From an uncultured Flavobacterium sp. (lineage in GTDB: Bacteria; Bacteroidota; Bacteroidia; Flavobacteriales; Flavobacteriaceae): DNA of 64,000 bases. The stretch lies in the NCBI GenBank assembly GCA_943912855.1, contig CALTVC010000003.1, forward strand, positions 62,001 to 126,000. The letters run 5' to 3'. Both the position numbers and the translations under genes were made by a program. The notes beneath the pieces were generated by a model, which was given only the letters and a program-made list of their open reading frames with translations, had not been told where the DNA came from and searched no databases. This document shows positions 1-7,482 of the stretch, one piece after another (the stretch's first letter is position 1; every line of letters starts with the position of its first letter).

Positions 1-2
1 CG

Positions 3-10
3 TATTTTTG
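3..10 (+). promoter_or_regulatory. -7 promoter element of the first lipoprotein gene
   Basis: TATTTTTG fits the Bacteroidetes -7 consensus TAnnTTTG and lies 20 nt before the ATG at 31. The -33 element would fall outside the window. Confidence 0.45.
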
Positions 11-30
11 GCTTACGGTTAAAACGCTTC

Positions 31-513
31 ATGAAAAAAACACTTTTTTTATTTCCTTTAGTCTTTATGCTGGGTTCCTGCAAGTATTTTGAAAAGCAGG
101 TGCCAGATGAGGAGGAATTGTTACAGCAAAGGCTGGAGCAAATCGACTGGAAACAAGTGAGCAGTTACCCGTCTGTTACCGAGTGCGATGCCATTACCGA
201 TAAGGAGCTGAAACGTGAGTGTTTTTTTGCAACCATGGCACGCTTAGTGCAGGAAAAACTGGGTGCCGATACCATAGCCATGCTTCACCCGTGTATGGAT
301 ACCATAAACATGAAGGTAACAGTATATTCGGATGCGAGGTTGTTGTTTGAACCGCAATTCCCTGCCGACAGCACTACCTACAACCGTGCTAAAATGGATA
401 GTATCATAAAGGCACGTATGGTTGATTTCCCTAAAATAGAACCCGCCCAGAAAGAAGGGATTCCGGTTACAAGCCAGTTTATTATCCCGGTGGTACTAGA
501 TGTGGCGCAGTAA
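31..513 (+). CDS. hypothetical lipoprotein
   Basis: This 160-residue protein begins with a lipoprotein signal: KK, a hydrophobic run and the lipobox LGSC, so Cys17 should be lipidated. The mature part is acidic, has no membrane segment and carries three further cysteines (in ECDAI, RECFF and HPCMD). I do not recognise the family and assign no function. It stands alone: the next gene is on the opposite strand and a 230-bp repeat-rich gap separates them. A -7 element sits 20 nt upstream of the ATG, which supports this start. Confidence 0.8.
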   Translation: MKKTLFLFPLVFMLGSCKYFEKQVPDEEELLQQRLEQIDWKQVSSYPSVTECDAITDKELKRECFFATMARLVQEKLGADTIAMLHPCMDTINMKVTVYSDARLLFEPQFPADSTTYNRAKMDSIIKARMVDFPKIEPAQKEGIPVTSQFIIPVVLDVAQ

Positions 514-744
514 TTCTATTCGAAAATTAGGAAAAACTATAACACAGAGATTCCCAAAGGGAGCTCAGAGATTCAAAGAGTTTTTTAAAAGCTTTTTTGA
601 GATCAACGCTTTCAGCGTAAGACCACAGAGTTGTGTATGACCATTAGTAACGCTTTGTGTACTCATACCGAAGGTATAATCTACTTTATGCTTTGAGAAT
701 CTCTGCGTTACTTCATCAACAATCGCACGAGCATCCTGATTACC
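514..744. repeat. intergenic imperfect palindrome, family A
   Basis: This gap lies between convergent genes. The segments at 540-559 and 691-710 are inverted copies of each other, 18 of 20 bases matching, so 540-710 can fold on itself. CAGAGATTC occurs twice as a direct repeat (545-553, 566-574). Small hairpins lie inside, such as ACGCT-ttc-AGCGT and TACC-gaa-GGTA. The word CCCAAAGGGAGC is shared with the element at 57.46 kb. No open frame looks coding. Confidence 0.7.
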
Positions 745-1683
745 TCAAACAGTCCGCTTAAACGTCAACACAAAATAACTACCCGCAATTACAGGCAGTA
801 CAATGTTCAGCATCCATTGCAGGGTGGCGGCAAGTACTACTATCCATTCGTCTACACCTATTTTCCCGAAGAAAAATACCGCTACACTGCCACGTACCGC
901 AAAATCTATAAATGTAAAATTAGGCAGTGACGAGCCAAGGAAGTAAATCCCCGCTATGGCAGGTAGCATGATATAAGCAGGCACAGTAACATCAAAAAGT
1001 ACAAAAAGTAAATAGTGTTGCAATACAATGCATGAGTAGCGCAGTATGGCATACAACATATTTCTTCTATGTACACTTTTAGGTAACTCCTGTATTTTTT
1101 CAATAAGCCGTTGTATGGAATAGCCTTTAATAGTAATTTTTCGAGAGGCAAAGACAAGCGTAACGACTATCGCTATCCCTCCAAGAATAAGCAACAACAG
1201 GCTGTTTGGTATTACACTATACATTACGTTAAAGACTACAAGTCCGGTTAACCCTGCCAGTATCGCGATGATCATTTGCACGCCGTTGCATATCAGGTTA
1301 AGGAACACCACTTGCCCTGCCTCCTCTTTTTTGTAGTAGAATGCTTTGGCGGCGTACTCCCCCAGCCCGTTTGGCGTAAAAATAGCCGCCGTAACCGCTG
1401 CCAGTACCTGCGCTGCCGATTTACCTAACGATATAGGACGTAATGTACCCGAAAGTGCCTGCCATTTCAGCACCTCTAAAAAACGGTTCATTACCGTCAG
1501 GAACAATATGGCTGCTATAATTATGGCCGAACCTTTCCTGCTTATGGCATCGGACAGACGAGCAGGATCAAACTGGTTGCCGTCAGACAGGCGGTTATAG
1601 ATAAAATAAAACGCACCACCCACTACCAGAATTTTGGCAATGAAAACAAAGAATTGCTTAGTTTTGTCGGGCAGGGTTTTCAT
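745..1683 (-). CDS. YbhN/UPF0104-like integral membrane protein (flippase-like)
   Basis: The 312-residue protein is almost entirely hydrophobic, with about eight predicted membrane spans. The motif TPNGLGEYAAKAF near residue 105 is typical of the lysylphosphatidylglycerol synthase transmembrane region family (UPF0104/YbhN). Members without the C-terminal synthase domain are thought to move lipids or related molecules across the inner membrane; the substrate here cannot be told. It is divergent from ruvC with only 23 bp between the two starts. Confidence 0.8.
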   Translation of the reverse strand: MKTLPDKTKQFFVFIAKILVVGGAFYFIYNRLSDGNQFDPARLSDAISRKGSAIIIAAILFLTVMNRFLEVLKWQALSGTLRPISLGKSAAQVLAAVTAAIFTPNGLGEYAAKAFYYKKEEAGQVVFLNLICNGVQMIIAILAGLTGLVVFNVMYSVIPNSLLLLILGGIAIVVTLVFASRKITIKGYSIQRLIEKIQELPKSVHRRNMLYAILRYSCIVLQHYLLFVLFDVTVPAYIMLPAIAGIYFLGSSLPNFTFIDFAVRGSVAVFFFGKIGVDEWIVVLAATLQWMLNIVLPVIAGSYFVLTFKRTV

Positions 1684-1706
1684 CCGGCAAAAGTAACAAA
1701 ATTACC

Positions 1707-2261
1707 TTGGCAAGCGAACGTATTATATTAGGCATAGACCCCGGCACCACCATTATGGGCTTTGGCCTTATCCGTGTGGTGAATAAAAACATGCAGTTTA
1801 TTCAGCTGAATGAGCTTAACCTGAGCAAATACGACGACCACTACTTAAAGCTAAAACTCATCTTTGAGCGTACCATAGAGCTTATAGAAACCCATAGCCC
1901 CGACGAAATAGCCATTGAAGCGCCTTTCTTTGGCAAAAACGTACAGAGTATGCTGAAACTTGGCAGAGCACAGGGCGTGGCTATGGCAGCAGGACTTTCG
2001 CGCCAGATACCGGTTACCGAATACGAACCAAAAAAGATAAAAATGGCAATAACCGGAAACGGTAACGCCAGCAAGGAGCAGGTGGCTAAAATGCTGCAAC
2101 AGCTCCTGGGCTTGAAAGAACTTCCTAAAAACCTGGATAGTACTGATGGGCTTGCCGCTGCCGTATGCCATCATTTCAACACCGGCAAGGCTACCGTTAC
2201 CGGACAAAGCTACAGTGGCTGGGATGCGTTTTTAAAACAAAACCCAGAAAGGCTTAAATAA
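1707..2261 (+). CDS. ruvC: Holliday junction resolvase RuvC
   Basis: RuvC cuts Holliday junctions during recombination together with RuvAB. The 184-residue length is normal. The N-terminus GIDPGTTIMGFG gives catalytic Asp11, IEAPFF gives Glu71, and DSTD near the end gives Asp144 and Asp147, so the acidic tetrad is complete. No in-frame ATG precedes the conserved N-terminus; the best start is TTG at 1707 (reading ASERIILGID), although the ATT at 1701 cannot be excluded. The cupin gene follows after 13 bp, so the two are probably co-transcribed. Confidence 0.96.
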   Translation: MASERIILGIDPGTTIMGFGLIRVVNKNMQFIQLNELNLSKYDDHYLKLKLIFERTIELIETHSPDEIAIEAPFFGKNVQSMLKLGRAQGVAMAAGLSRQIPVTEYEPKKIKMAITGNGNASKEQVAKMLQQLLGLKELPKNLDSTDGLAAAVCHHFNTGKATVTGQSYSGWDAFLKQNPERLK

Positions 2262-2274
2262 AACCAAAATTACC

Positions 2275-2601
2275 ATGGAACCATTTTTCATTAGTGACGA
2301 CAATGCGTGGCAACCCGCAGGCGAAGGCATTACCCGCCAGATTACAGGTTACAATAATGGACTTATGATGGTTAAGGTAGCTTTTGAAAAAGGCGCCATA
2401 GGCACACCGCACTACCACATACATACACAGGCGTGTTATGTAGCTTCGGGTATATTTGAGGCAACGATAGATGGTAACACTAAAATTTTAAAGGCAGGTG
2501 ATACGTTTTTTGTAGAACCAAATCTTGTACACGGTGTTGTTTGTCTGGAAGCGGGTGTATTGGTAGATGTTTTTAATCCGCATAGGGAAGATTTTTTATA
2601 A
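2275..2601 (+). CDS. small cupin-domain protein
   Basis: This 108-residue single-domain protein has the cupin metal-binding signature: His46, His48 and His50 in HYHIH, Gln52, then Gly-rich turns and His86 in PNLVHG. Single cupins of this kind bind a divalent metal and serve as small enzymes or ligand-binding proteins; no specific reaction can be inferred. It follows ruvC by 13 bp on the same strand. Confidence 0.85.
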   Translation: MEPFFISDDNAWQPAGEGITRQITGYNNGLMMVKVAFEKGAIGTPHYHIHTQACYVASGIFEATIDGNTKILKAGDTFFVEPNLVHGVVCLEAGVLVDVFNPHREDFL

Positions 2602-2708
2602 AACAGAAATAATCGCCGACCTTATTTTTAGTCATTTTATAAAAAAAAGTACTATAAATTTTAATTCCTCAAATAAATAAGCCAATACGACAACAATTCC
2701 CAAAAAAG

Positions 2709-2724
2709 TACTGCCGTAGCAGTA
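2709..2724. other. small hairpin after the ruvC-cupin pair
   Basis: TACTGC-cgta-GCAGTA forms a perfect 6-bp stem about 110 bp after the cupin stop. No T-run follows, so it is at best a weak terminator or a leader element of the lipoprotein gene at 2786. Confidence 0.3.
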
Positions 2725-2785
2725 TAAATCATTGCTTCAAAAGAAATAATCCTATTTTAGCGGCTTAAAATCAACCTATAATAAT

Positions 2786-3667
2786 ATGAAAACATCTTCC
2801 TTTTTCAGGGCAGTTGCGCTTGTCCTGTTTGTATCATTATTTGCTTCCTGCTCATCTGACAGTGCTACACCGGTAGACAACAACACTATCGAACAACACT
2901 TTGACTTTACCTATGCCGACACCGAGTATCCAGTAATTAACATGACCTGCGTACGTGGTGAAGACTACTTTGAAGCTGCGGGCTACACTGCAGATAACCG
3001 CACTATAGACATCGTGTTTAACAAGCATGGAAAACTAATTTCGGCATCAGCTATCAGCACTGCTAATGGCTGGGAGAACAGCTTTGCATACAACAAAGCA
3101 GAATACTTTACTTTTGAACTTGTTAATCTTGATGAAACCAATAAGGTTGTAGAAGCTACATACAGTGGCAGGGTTTATGAAAACGAATATGATTTTTCTT
3201 CGCCATATAAACTGGTTAGCGGCAGCTTTAAGGTTAAATATACTGAAACAACACCACAAGTTCCAGGAATACACTATGATGCAAAAATTAACGGGCAAGA
3301 CTGGCACGGAAGTCAAAGTACTGAAGGCTCTACAGACTTCTCATACACAGATATTTCAGGCATCGCAGATGACAAGTACGAACTGCAGCTTCGCCTTCCA
3401 TACAACACAAGCCTACTAAGCACCGGTACTTTCAGCTTTAATGAAAGTACATTATACAACAAAATGGTACTTAACATATTTGACGCTGAATTGGGCTACC
3501 CAACTCCTGCTGTTATTAATAGCGGTACCCTAACCATTAGCAGTGTTACACGATATGGTAACGGATATATTATAGAGGCAACGTTTAGTTTTACAGCTAC
3601 AGACCCTGCAACAAACCAATCTATAAATATAAGCAATGGCAGCCTTAAAGTTGCCTACGGAAATTAA
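2786..3667 (+). CDS. hypothetical lipoprotein, DUF6252-like C-terminus
   Basis: The 293-residue protein has a lipoprotein signal ending LFASC and a serine-rich linker. The rest is rich in beta strands. The C-terminal third has the pattern GTLTISSV...ATFSFTA...NISNGSLKVAYGN, which resembles the strand order of DUF6252 lipoproteins and also the end of the lipoprotein gene at 45.9 kb. The function is unknown; a cell-surface beta-sandwich is likely. A strong terminator follows it. Confidence 0.8.
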   Translation: MKTSSFFRAVALVLFVSLFASCSSDSATPVDNNTIEQHFDFTYADTEYPVINMTCVRGEDYFEAAGYTADNRTIDIVFNKHGKLISASAISTANGWENSFAYNKAEYFTFELVNLDETNKVVEATYSGRVYENEYDFSSPYKLVSGSFKVKYTETTPQVPGIHYDAKINGQDWHGSQSTEGSTDFSYTDISGIADDKYELQLRLPYNTSLLSTGTFSFNESTLYNKMVLNIFDAELGYPTPAVINSGTLTISSVTRYGNGYIIEATFSFTATDPATNQSINISNGSLKVAYGN

Positions 3668-3690
3668 TACATCTGTTTTTACTACATAGA

Positions 3691-3713
3691 GCCGGGATTT
3701 TCCCGGCTTTTTT
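3691..3713 (+). terminator. rho-independent terminator
   Basis: GCCGGGA-ttt-TCCCGGC is a perfect 7-bp stem followed directly by a T-run, 23 bp after the lipoprotein stop. Confidence 0.85.
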
Positions 3714-3730
3714 ATTGGCTATAATACAGC

Positions 3731-3738
3731 TACCTTTG
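3731..3738 (+). promoter_or_regulatory. -7 promoter element of hemW
   Basis: TACCTTTG fits TAnnTTTG and ends 16 nt before the hemW ATG. It lies just after the terminator, so hemW starts a new transcript. Confidence 0.55.
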
Positions 3739-3754
3739 CAGTTAATATAAACCC

Positions 3755-4888
3755 ATGGCAGGCATTTACATCCACATACCGTTTTGCAGGCAGTCGTGCC
3801 ATTACTGCGACTTCCATTTTTCTACTTCTATGAAAAAAAGGGAAGAAATGGTGCAGGCCATAGCCCGCGAAATTGTATTACGCAAGGACGAACTTGGTAA
3901 TGAAATCATAGAAACCATTTACTTTGGTGGGGGTACTCCATCGGTTTTAACGAATGAGGAAATCCAACTGCTGATTGATACCGTATACCAAAACCATACG
4001 GTAACTAGTAACCCGGAAATCACCCTTGAAGCCAACCCGGATGATCTTTCTCCTGAACGAATTACCGAATTACCGAATTACCGAATCAATAGACTAAGTA
4101 TTGGTGTACAGTCTTTCTATGAGGAAGATTTGCAAATGATGAACCGTGCGCACAATGCCACTCAGGCAGAAGCCTGCCTTACCGAAGCTGTAAAGCATTT
4201 TGATAATATTACACTCGACCTGATTTATGGTATCCCCGGCATGAGCAACGAACGCTGGATGCAGAATGTAGAGAAAGCGCTGTCATTCGGTATTCCGCAC
4301 ATATCAAGCTATGCCCTAACTGTAGAGCCTAAAACCGCATTGCATACGTTGGTCAAAAAAGGCATCATTGCGGCTCCAAGTGATGAAGCCGCACACGAAC
4401 AGTTCCTACTTCTTGCCGACCGCCTGCAACAGGAAGGTTTTGTACATTATGAACTGTCTAACTTTGGTAAGCCGGGTTACTTCAGTAAAAACAATACGGC
4501 ATACTGGCTGGGCAAAAAGTACATTGGCATAGGTCCTTCTGCCCATAGCTACAACGGCACGCACCGTAGCTGGAATATAGCTAATAACGCGCTGTACCTG
4601 AAAGCACTTGCCGAAGATAAACTCGCACTGGAAACCGAAGAACTTACCCCTGCCGACCGTTATAACGAGTATGTAATGACAGGTTTGCGCACTATTTGGG
4701 GTGTAGATGCAAAAAGAGTAAAAGATGAATTTGGCACACAATACGCTGATTATCTGCTAAAAGAAGCTACGCCGTTTGTAGCACAGGGACTGCTTTCGTT
4801 TGATAACAACATCCTTACCACCACCCGCACCGGAAAGTTCCTTGCCGATGGCATAGCCAGCGATTTGTTTTTTGTAAATTTGGATTGA
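3755..4888 (+). CDS. hemW: HemW, radical SAM heme chaperone-like protein
   Basis: The 377-residue protein carries the radical SAM cluster motif CRQSCHYC (Cys11, Cys15, Cys18) followed by DFHFS, then GGGTPSVL and the HemW/HemN family signatures EANPDDL and RLSIGVQSF. HemW was long annotated as oxygen-independent coproporphyrinogen oxidase but is now regarded as a heme-binding chaperone. The length is typical. Codons for residues 102-111 are made of three 8-bp repeats (CGAATTAC), an oddity described among the findings. Confidence 0.93.
   Translation: MAGIYIHIPFCRQSCHYCDFHFSTSMKKREEMVQAIAREIVLRKDELGNEIIETIYFGGGTPSVLTNEEIQLLIDTVYQNHTVTSNPEITLEANPDDLSPERITELPNYRINRLSIGVQSFYEEDLQMMNRAHNATQAEACLTEAVKHFDNITLDLIYGIPGMSNERWMQNVEKALSFGIPHISSYALTVEPKTALHTLVKKGIIAAPSDEAAHEQFLLLADRLQQEGFVHYELSNFGKPGYFSKNNTAYWLGKKYIGIGPSAHSYNGTHRSWNIANNALYLKALAEDKLALETEELTPADRYNEYVMTGLRTIWGVDAKRVKDEFGTQYADYLLKEATPFVAQGLLSFDNNILTTTRTGKFLADGIASDLFFVNLD
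4058..4088 (+). repeat. (CGAATTAC)x3 tandem repeat inside hemW
   Basis: Three perfect copies of CGAATTAC occupy 4058-4065, 4066-4073 and 4074-4081, followed by a partial copy, CGAATCA. Because the unit is 8 bp each copy is read in a different frame, and three copies add a whole eight codons. Confidence 0.9.
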
Positions 4889-4893
4889 ATTGT

Positions 4894-4935
4894 GTCACGG
4901 AGCTTCACAGAGAAGTCACGGAGTTACACAGAGAA
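4894..4935 (+). repeat. 21-bp tandem duplication between hemW and the cyclase gene
   Basis: The 21-nt units at 4894-4914 and 4915-4935 differ at two positions. Each has the form GTCACGGAG..(T/A)CACAGAGAA. The words resemble the CACAGAGATTC family at 0.54 kb. Confidence 0.85.
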
Positions 4936-4940
4936 ACCTA

Positions 4941-5708
4941 ATGATGCAAGCCAGTATTCAGCACAACAACAAAAGCTTTAAGGTTGATTTTTCATCACCC
5001 ATAGACATATCGTTACCCATTACCGCCGATGGAAACAACCCGGTGGCATGGTACCAAAGCCAACCCGAAATAAGTCCCGTTACTATGGGCGACTGGACTG
5101 GGAAAGTGGCTAAGGGAGCTTCGACCAACTTTAATAACATTGCCTTTAACCCGCACGCGCACGGTACGCATACCGAATGCCTGGGACATATAACCCGCGA
5201 TTTTTTTAGTATTAATAGTGCACTGAGAACCTTCTTTTTTATAGCGGAAGTTATTTCGGTTACACCGGAAGAGAAGAATGGTGATTTGGTCATTACCAAA
5301 ACCCAGGTAGAAACAGCCCTTAACGGCAAAACACCCGAAGCCATCATCATCCGTACATTGCCTAACGTTGACGGAAAAAAACACAAAAACTACAGCCATA
5401 GCAATCCGCCCTATGTAGAGGAAGCTACCGCTACCTTTATCCGTGAGGTGGGCATAAACCACTTGCTAATAGACCTGCCGAGTGTAGACCGCGAAGAAGA
5501 CGGTGGTGCACTCCTTGCCCACAAGGCATTTTGGAACGTAAAAGACACCCACAACCTCAACGCTGATGCACGCCATAAAGCTACGATTACCGAGTTGGTT
5601 TTCATTCCTGATACAGTACAGGACGGTACTTACCTGCTCAACCTGCAAATAGCGAGTTTTGATAACGATGCCAGCCCGAGTAAACCGGTGTTATATAAGC
5701 TATTTTAA
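4941..5708 (+). CDS. cyclase-family metal-dependent hydrolase (kynurenine formamidase-like)
   Basis: Taken from the ATG at 4941 the protein has 255 residues. The motif HAHGTHTECLGH matches the HxGTHxDxPxH metal site of the cyclase/kynurenine formamidase superfamily, and DLPSVDREEDGG matches its second conserved block. Members hydrolyse N-formyl or lactone bonds; the substrate here is not determinable. An upstream in-frame TTG at 4890 would translate the repeat units at 4894-4935 and is not credible. It probably shares the hemW transcript (52-bp gap). Confidence 0.85.
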   Translation: MMQASIQHNNKSFKVDFSSPIDISLPITADGNNPVAWYQSQPEISPVTMGDWTGKVAKGASTNFNNIAFNPHAHGTHTECLGHITRDFFSINSALRTFFFIAEVISVTPEEKNGDLVITKTQVETALNGKTPEAIIIRTLPNVDGKKHKNYSHSNPPYVEEATATFIREVGINHLLIDLPSVDREEDGGALLAHKAFWNVKDTHNLNADARHKATITELVFIPDTVQDGTYLLNLQIASFDNDASPSKPVLYKLF

Positions 5709-5732
5709 ATGATGAATTTTAAATTTTGAATG
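5708..5732. repeat. AT-rich intergenic word family
   Basis: The gap holds ATGAATTTTAAATTTTGAATG. A rotated, inverted version of the same words recurs at 47808-47836. The element starts inside the cyclase stop codon. Confidence 0.6.
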
Positions 5733-5734
5733 TG

Positions 5735-6088
5735 ATGAAACAGCTTATTCAACTAGAAGAAGTGGCACTATTTGCATTGGGTATTTACGGTTTTAGCCTT
5801 TTGCCTTTTGCGTGGTGGTGGTTTTTGGTACTCCTCCTTTTACCTGACTTTTCTATGTTGGGTTACCTTGCCGGAAATCGTGCTGGTGCCTGGGTATACA
5901 ACGTGTTCCATCACAGAGGTATCGCAGTGGCAGTGTATCTTTTAGGTTGCTATACAACAAATGCCAATGTGCAGTTGGCAGGCGTAATACTCTTTGCGCA
6001 CAGCAGTATGGACAGGATGTTTGGCTACGGCCTGAAATATGAAAGTGGGTTTAAATTTACGCACTTAGGAGAAATAGGTAAGAAATAA
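5735..6088 (+). CDS. DUF4260-like small membrane protein
   Basis: From the ATG at 5735 the product has 117 residues with about three hydrophobic segments, an aromatic WWWF run near residue 25 and the conserved stretch LLPDFSMLGYLAGNRAG, which fits DUF4260. The function is unknown. It follows the cyclase by 26 bp and is followed by a bidirectional terminator shared with the convergent GNAT gene. Confidence 0.75.
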   Translation: MKQLIQLEEVALFALGIYGFSLLPFAWWWFLVLLLLPDFSMLGYLAGNRAGAWVYNVFHHRGIAVAVYLLGCYTTNANVQLAGVILFAHSSMDRMFGYGLKYESGFKFTHLGEIGKK

Positions 6089-6115
6089 AAAAGCATTGTA
6101 TTTACAATGCTTTTT
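6087..6115. terminator. bidirectional terminator
   Basis: GCATTGTA-tt-TACAATGC is a perfect stem flanked by A5 on the left and T5 on the right, so it can stop transcription from both sides. It overlaps the stop codons of both convergent genes. Confidence 0.9.
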
Positions 6116-6578
6116 CCATATAAACAGGGTTTTCCAAAGGATTATAGCAATAAGCTTCAATCTCATAAAAGCCCATTTTTTCGTAGAGGCTAACAGCTGC
6201 TTTCATTTCACGGACACTATCTAAGCGGATAAATGCATAGCCTAAATCTTTAGCTGCATCAACCGCCAAAACCATAAGTTGCTTACCTAATTTCAGGCTG
6301 CGGTATTCGGGTTTTACGTAAAGCCTTTTTATTTCAGCAATGCCCTCTTCAAGACTTCTTACACCTACACACCCTACAGCCAAATCTTCATAATAACACA
6401 ATAGTAATGCTCCGGCAGGTGCACCGTATTTTTCAGGAACGGATTGCATTTCTTTTTCAAAATCCTGAAAGTCCAATGAAAATTTTAGGGAATCAGAGTA
6501 TTCTTTAAACAGTATTTTTCCTGCCTTAAATTCAGAGTCGGTCCTTGCTAAGGCAAATCTTACTTTATTTATATCCAT
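6102..6578 (-). CDS. GNAT-family N-acetyltransferase
   Basis: The 158-residue protein has the acetyl-CoA binding motif A pattern RLYVKPEYRSLKLGKQLM and motif B around LYEKMGFYEI. GNAT enzymes move an acetyl group from acetyl-CoA to an amine; the substrate is unknown. Its start lies 2 bp after the MarR stop, so the two form an operon, and it may be the regulator's target, for example in detoxification. Confidence 0.88.
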   Translation of the reverse strand: MDINKVRFALARTDSEFKAGKILFKEYSDSLKFSLDFQDFEKEMQSVPEKYGAPAGALLLCYYEDLAVGCVGVRSLEEGIAEIKRLYVKPEYRSLKLGKQLMVLAVDAAKDLGYAFIRLDSVREMKAAVSLYEKMGFYEIEAYCYNPLENPVYMEKAL

Positions 6579-6580
6579 GA

Positions 6581-7012
6581 TTATTCTCTTTTTGCTAATA
6601 GTCTTTTAAGTTCAGAAGTAAGTTCAGAAAAACGTGCTACCTCATCTTCAGTCAGGTCTTTTAAAAGTTGCTCTATCTGTTCATCCGAACGTTTTTCTAT
6701 TACCTGTGCCAGTTCTACTCCTTTTGGTAACAACCTAAGCAAGAACAATCTTTTGTCATTTACATCCTTTTCTCTGGATATGATTTCATCTTTAATAAGC
6801 TTGGCTACAATACGGCTGGTATAACCTTCATCTAAAGAAAGAATCGCCGTAATATCTTTTGCTGAAATAGCACTGCCGTTACTAATCTCATACACTACCC
6901 TTAATTCAGTCAGGGAGTAATTAAGCTGTAACGCATCTTTATTCAGCACGCCTATCAGGTTGGTATAATACCTGTTGAAATCCCTGATGTTATCTATTAT
7001 TGATTTTTTCAT
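6581..7012 (-). CDS. MarR-family transcriptional regulator
   Basis: The 143-residue protein shows the winged-helix layout of MarR: LTELRVVYEISNG, then the recognition helix region DEGYTSRIVAKLIKDEIISRE and the wing NDKRLFLLRLLPKG. It is the first gene of a two-gene operon with the GNAT enzyme. A perfect 41-nt palindrome lies 8 bp before its ATG and overlaps the divergent promoter, the usual arrangement for an autoregulating MarR repressor. Confidence 0.92.
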   Translation of the reverse strand: MKKSIIDNIRDFNRYYTNLIGVLNKDALQLNYSLTELRVVYEISNGSAISAKDITAILSLDEGYTSRIVAKLIKDEIISREKDVNDKRLFLLRLLPKGVELAQVIEKRSDEQIEQLLKDLTEDEVARFSELTSELKRLLAKRE

Positions 7013-7020
7013 AAGGCAAA

Positions 7021-7061
7021 ATTCTATAAAATACTTGACTAAGTCAAGTATTTTATAGAAT
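7021..7061. promoter_or_regulatory. 41-nt perfect palindrome, probable MarR operator
   Basis: Bases 7021-7040 and 7042-7061 are exact reverse complements around a single A. The core ACTTGACTAAGTCAAGT looks like a MarR site. It sits between marR (ATG at 7012) and the divergent YjbR gene and just upstream of the -7 element at 7071-7078. Confidence 0.85.
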
Positions 7062-7070
7062 TTAACTTAT

Positions 7071-7078
7071 TAAGTTTG
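7071..7078 (+). promoter_or_regulatory. -7 promoter element of the YjbR/enoyl-CoA hydratase pair
   Basis: TAAGTTTG fits TAnnTTTG. The expected -33 position falls within the right arm of the palindrome, so a bound repressor would block RNA polymerase. Confidence 0.5.
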
Positions 7079-7102
7079 TATGTACAGCAATCACTCAAAA
7101 AA

Positions 7103-7468
7103 ATGACCATAACCGACTTATACGATTACTGCCTTAGCAAGCCCGGCGTTACCGAGCATTTTCCGTTTGATGAAGACACCCTGGTGTTTAAGGTGGGCGG
7201 AAAGATGTTTGCATTGTCGTCGCTTTCGCAATGGGAAAGTGGTAATGCTACCATGAACCTGAAGTGCGACCCCGACCGTGCCGAGGAACTCCGCGCGGAA
7301 TATGACGGTATAAAACCCGGCTATCACATGAGTAAGGTGCATTGGAACACTGTAATCGTTAACAGCGATGTGCCTGCAAAACTATTGCGTGAACTTATAA
7401 ACCATTCGTACGAGCTAGTATTTAAAAGTCTGACAAAAAAACTACAGGCAGAAATCAACACAAAATAA
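7103..7468 (+). CDS. MmcQ/YjbR family protein
   Basis: From the ATG at 7103 the protein has 121 residues and begins MTITDLYDYCLSKPGVTEHFPF, the typical YjbR N-terminus. VFKVGGKMFAL and the C-terminal MSKVHWNTV block are also family hallmarks. The fold is CyaY-like and has been proposed to bind DNA, but the role is not established. An upstream TTG at 7076 would overlap the promoter and is rejected as the start. The enoyl-CoA hydratase gene follows after 14 bp. Confidence 0.88.
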   Translation: MTITDLYDYCLSKPGVTEHFPFDEDTLVFKVGGKMFALSSLSQWESGNATMNLKCDPDRAEELRAEYDGIKPGYHMSKVHWNTVIVNSDVPAKLLRELINHSYELVFKSLTKKLQAEINTK

Positions 7469-7482
7469 ACCATATAATATAA

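Noticed and set aside
4890..4940. N-terminal extension of the cyclase
   Set aside because: It would translate the 21-bp tandem repeats from a TTG; the conserved protein begins at 4941.
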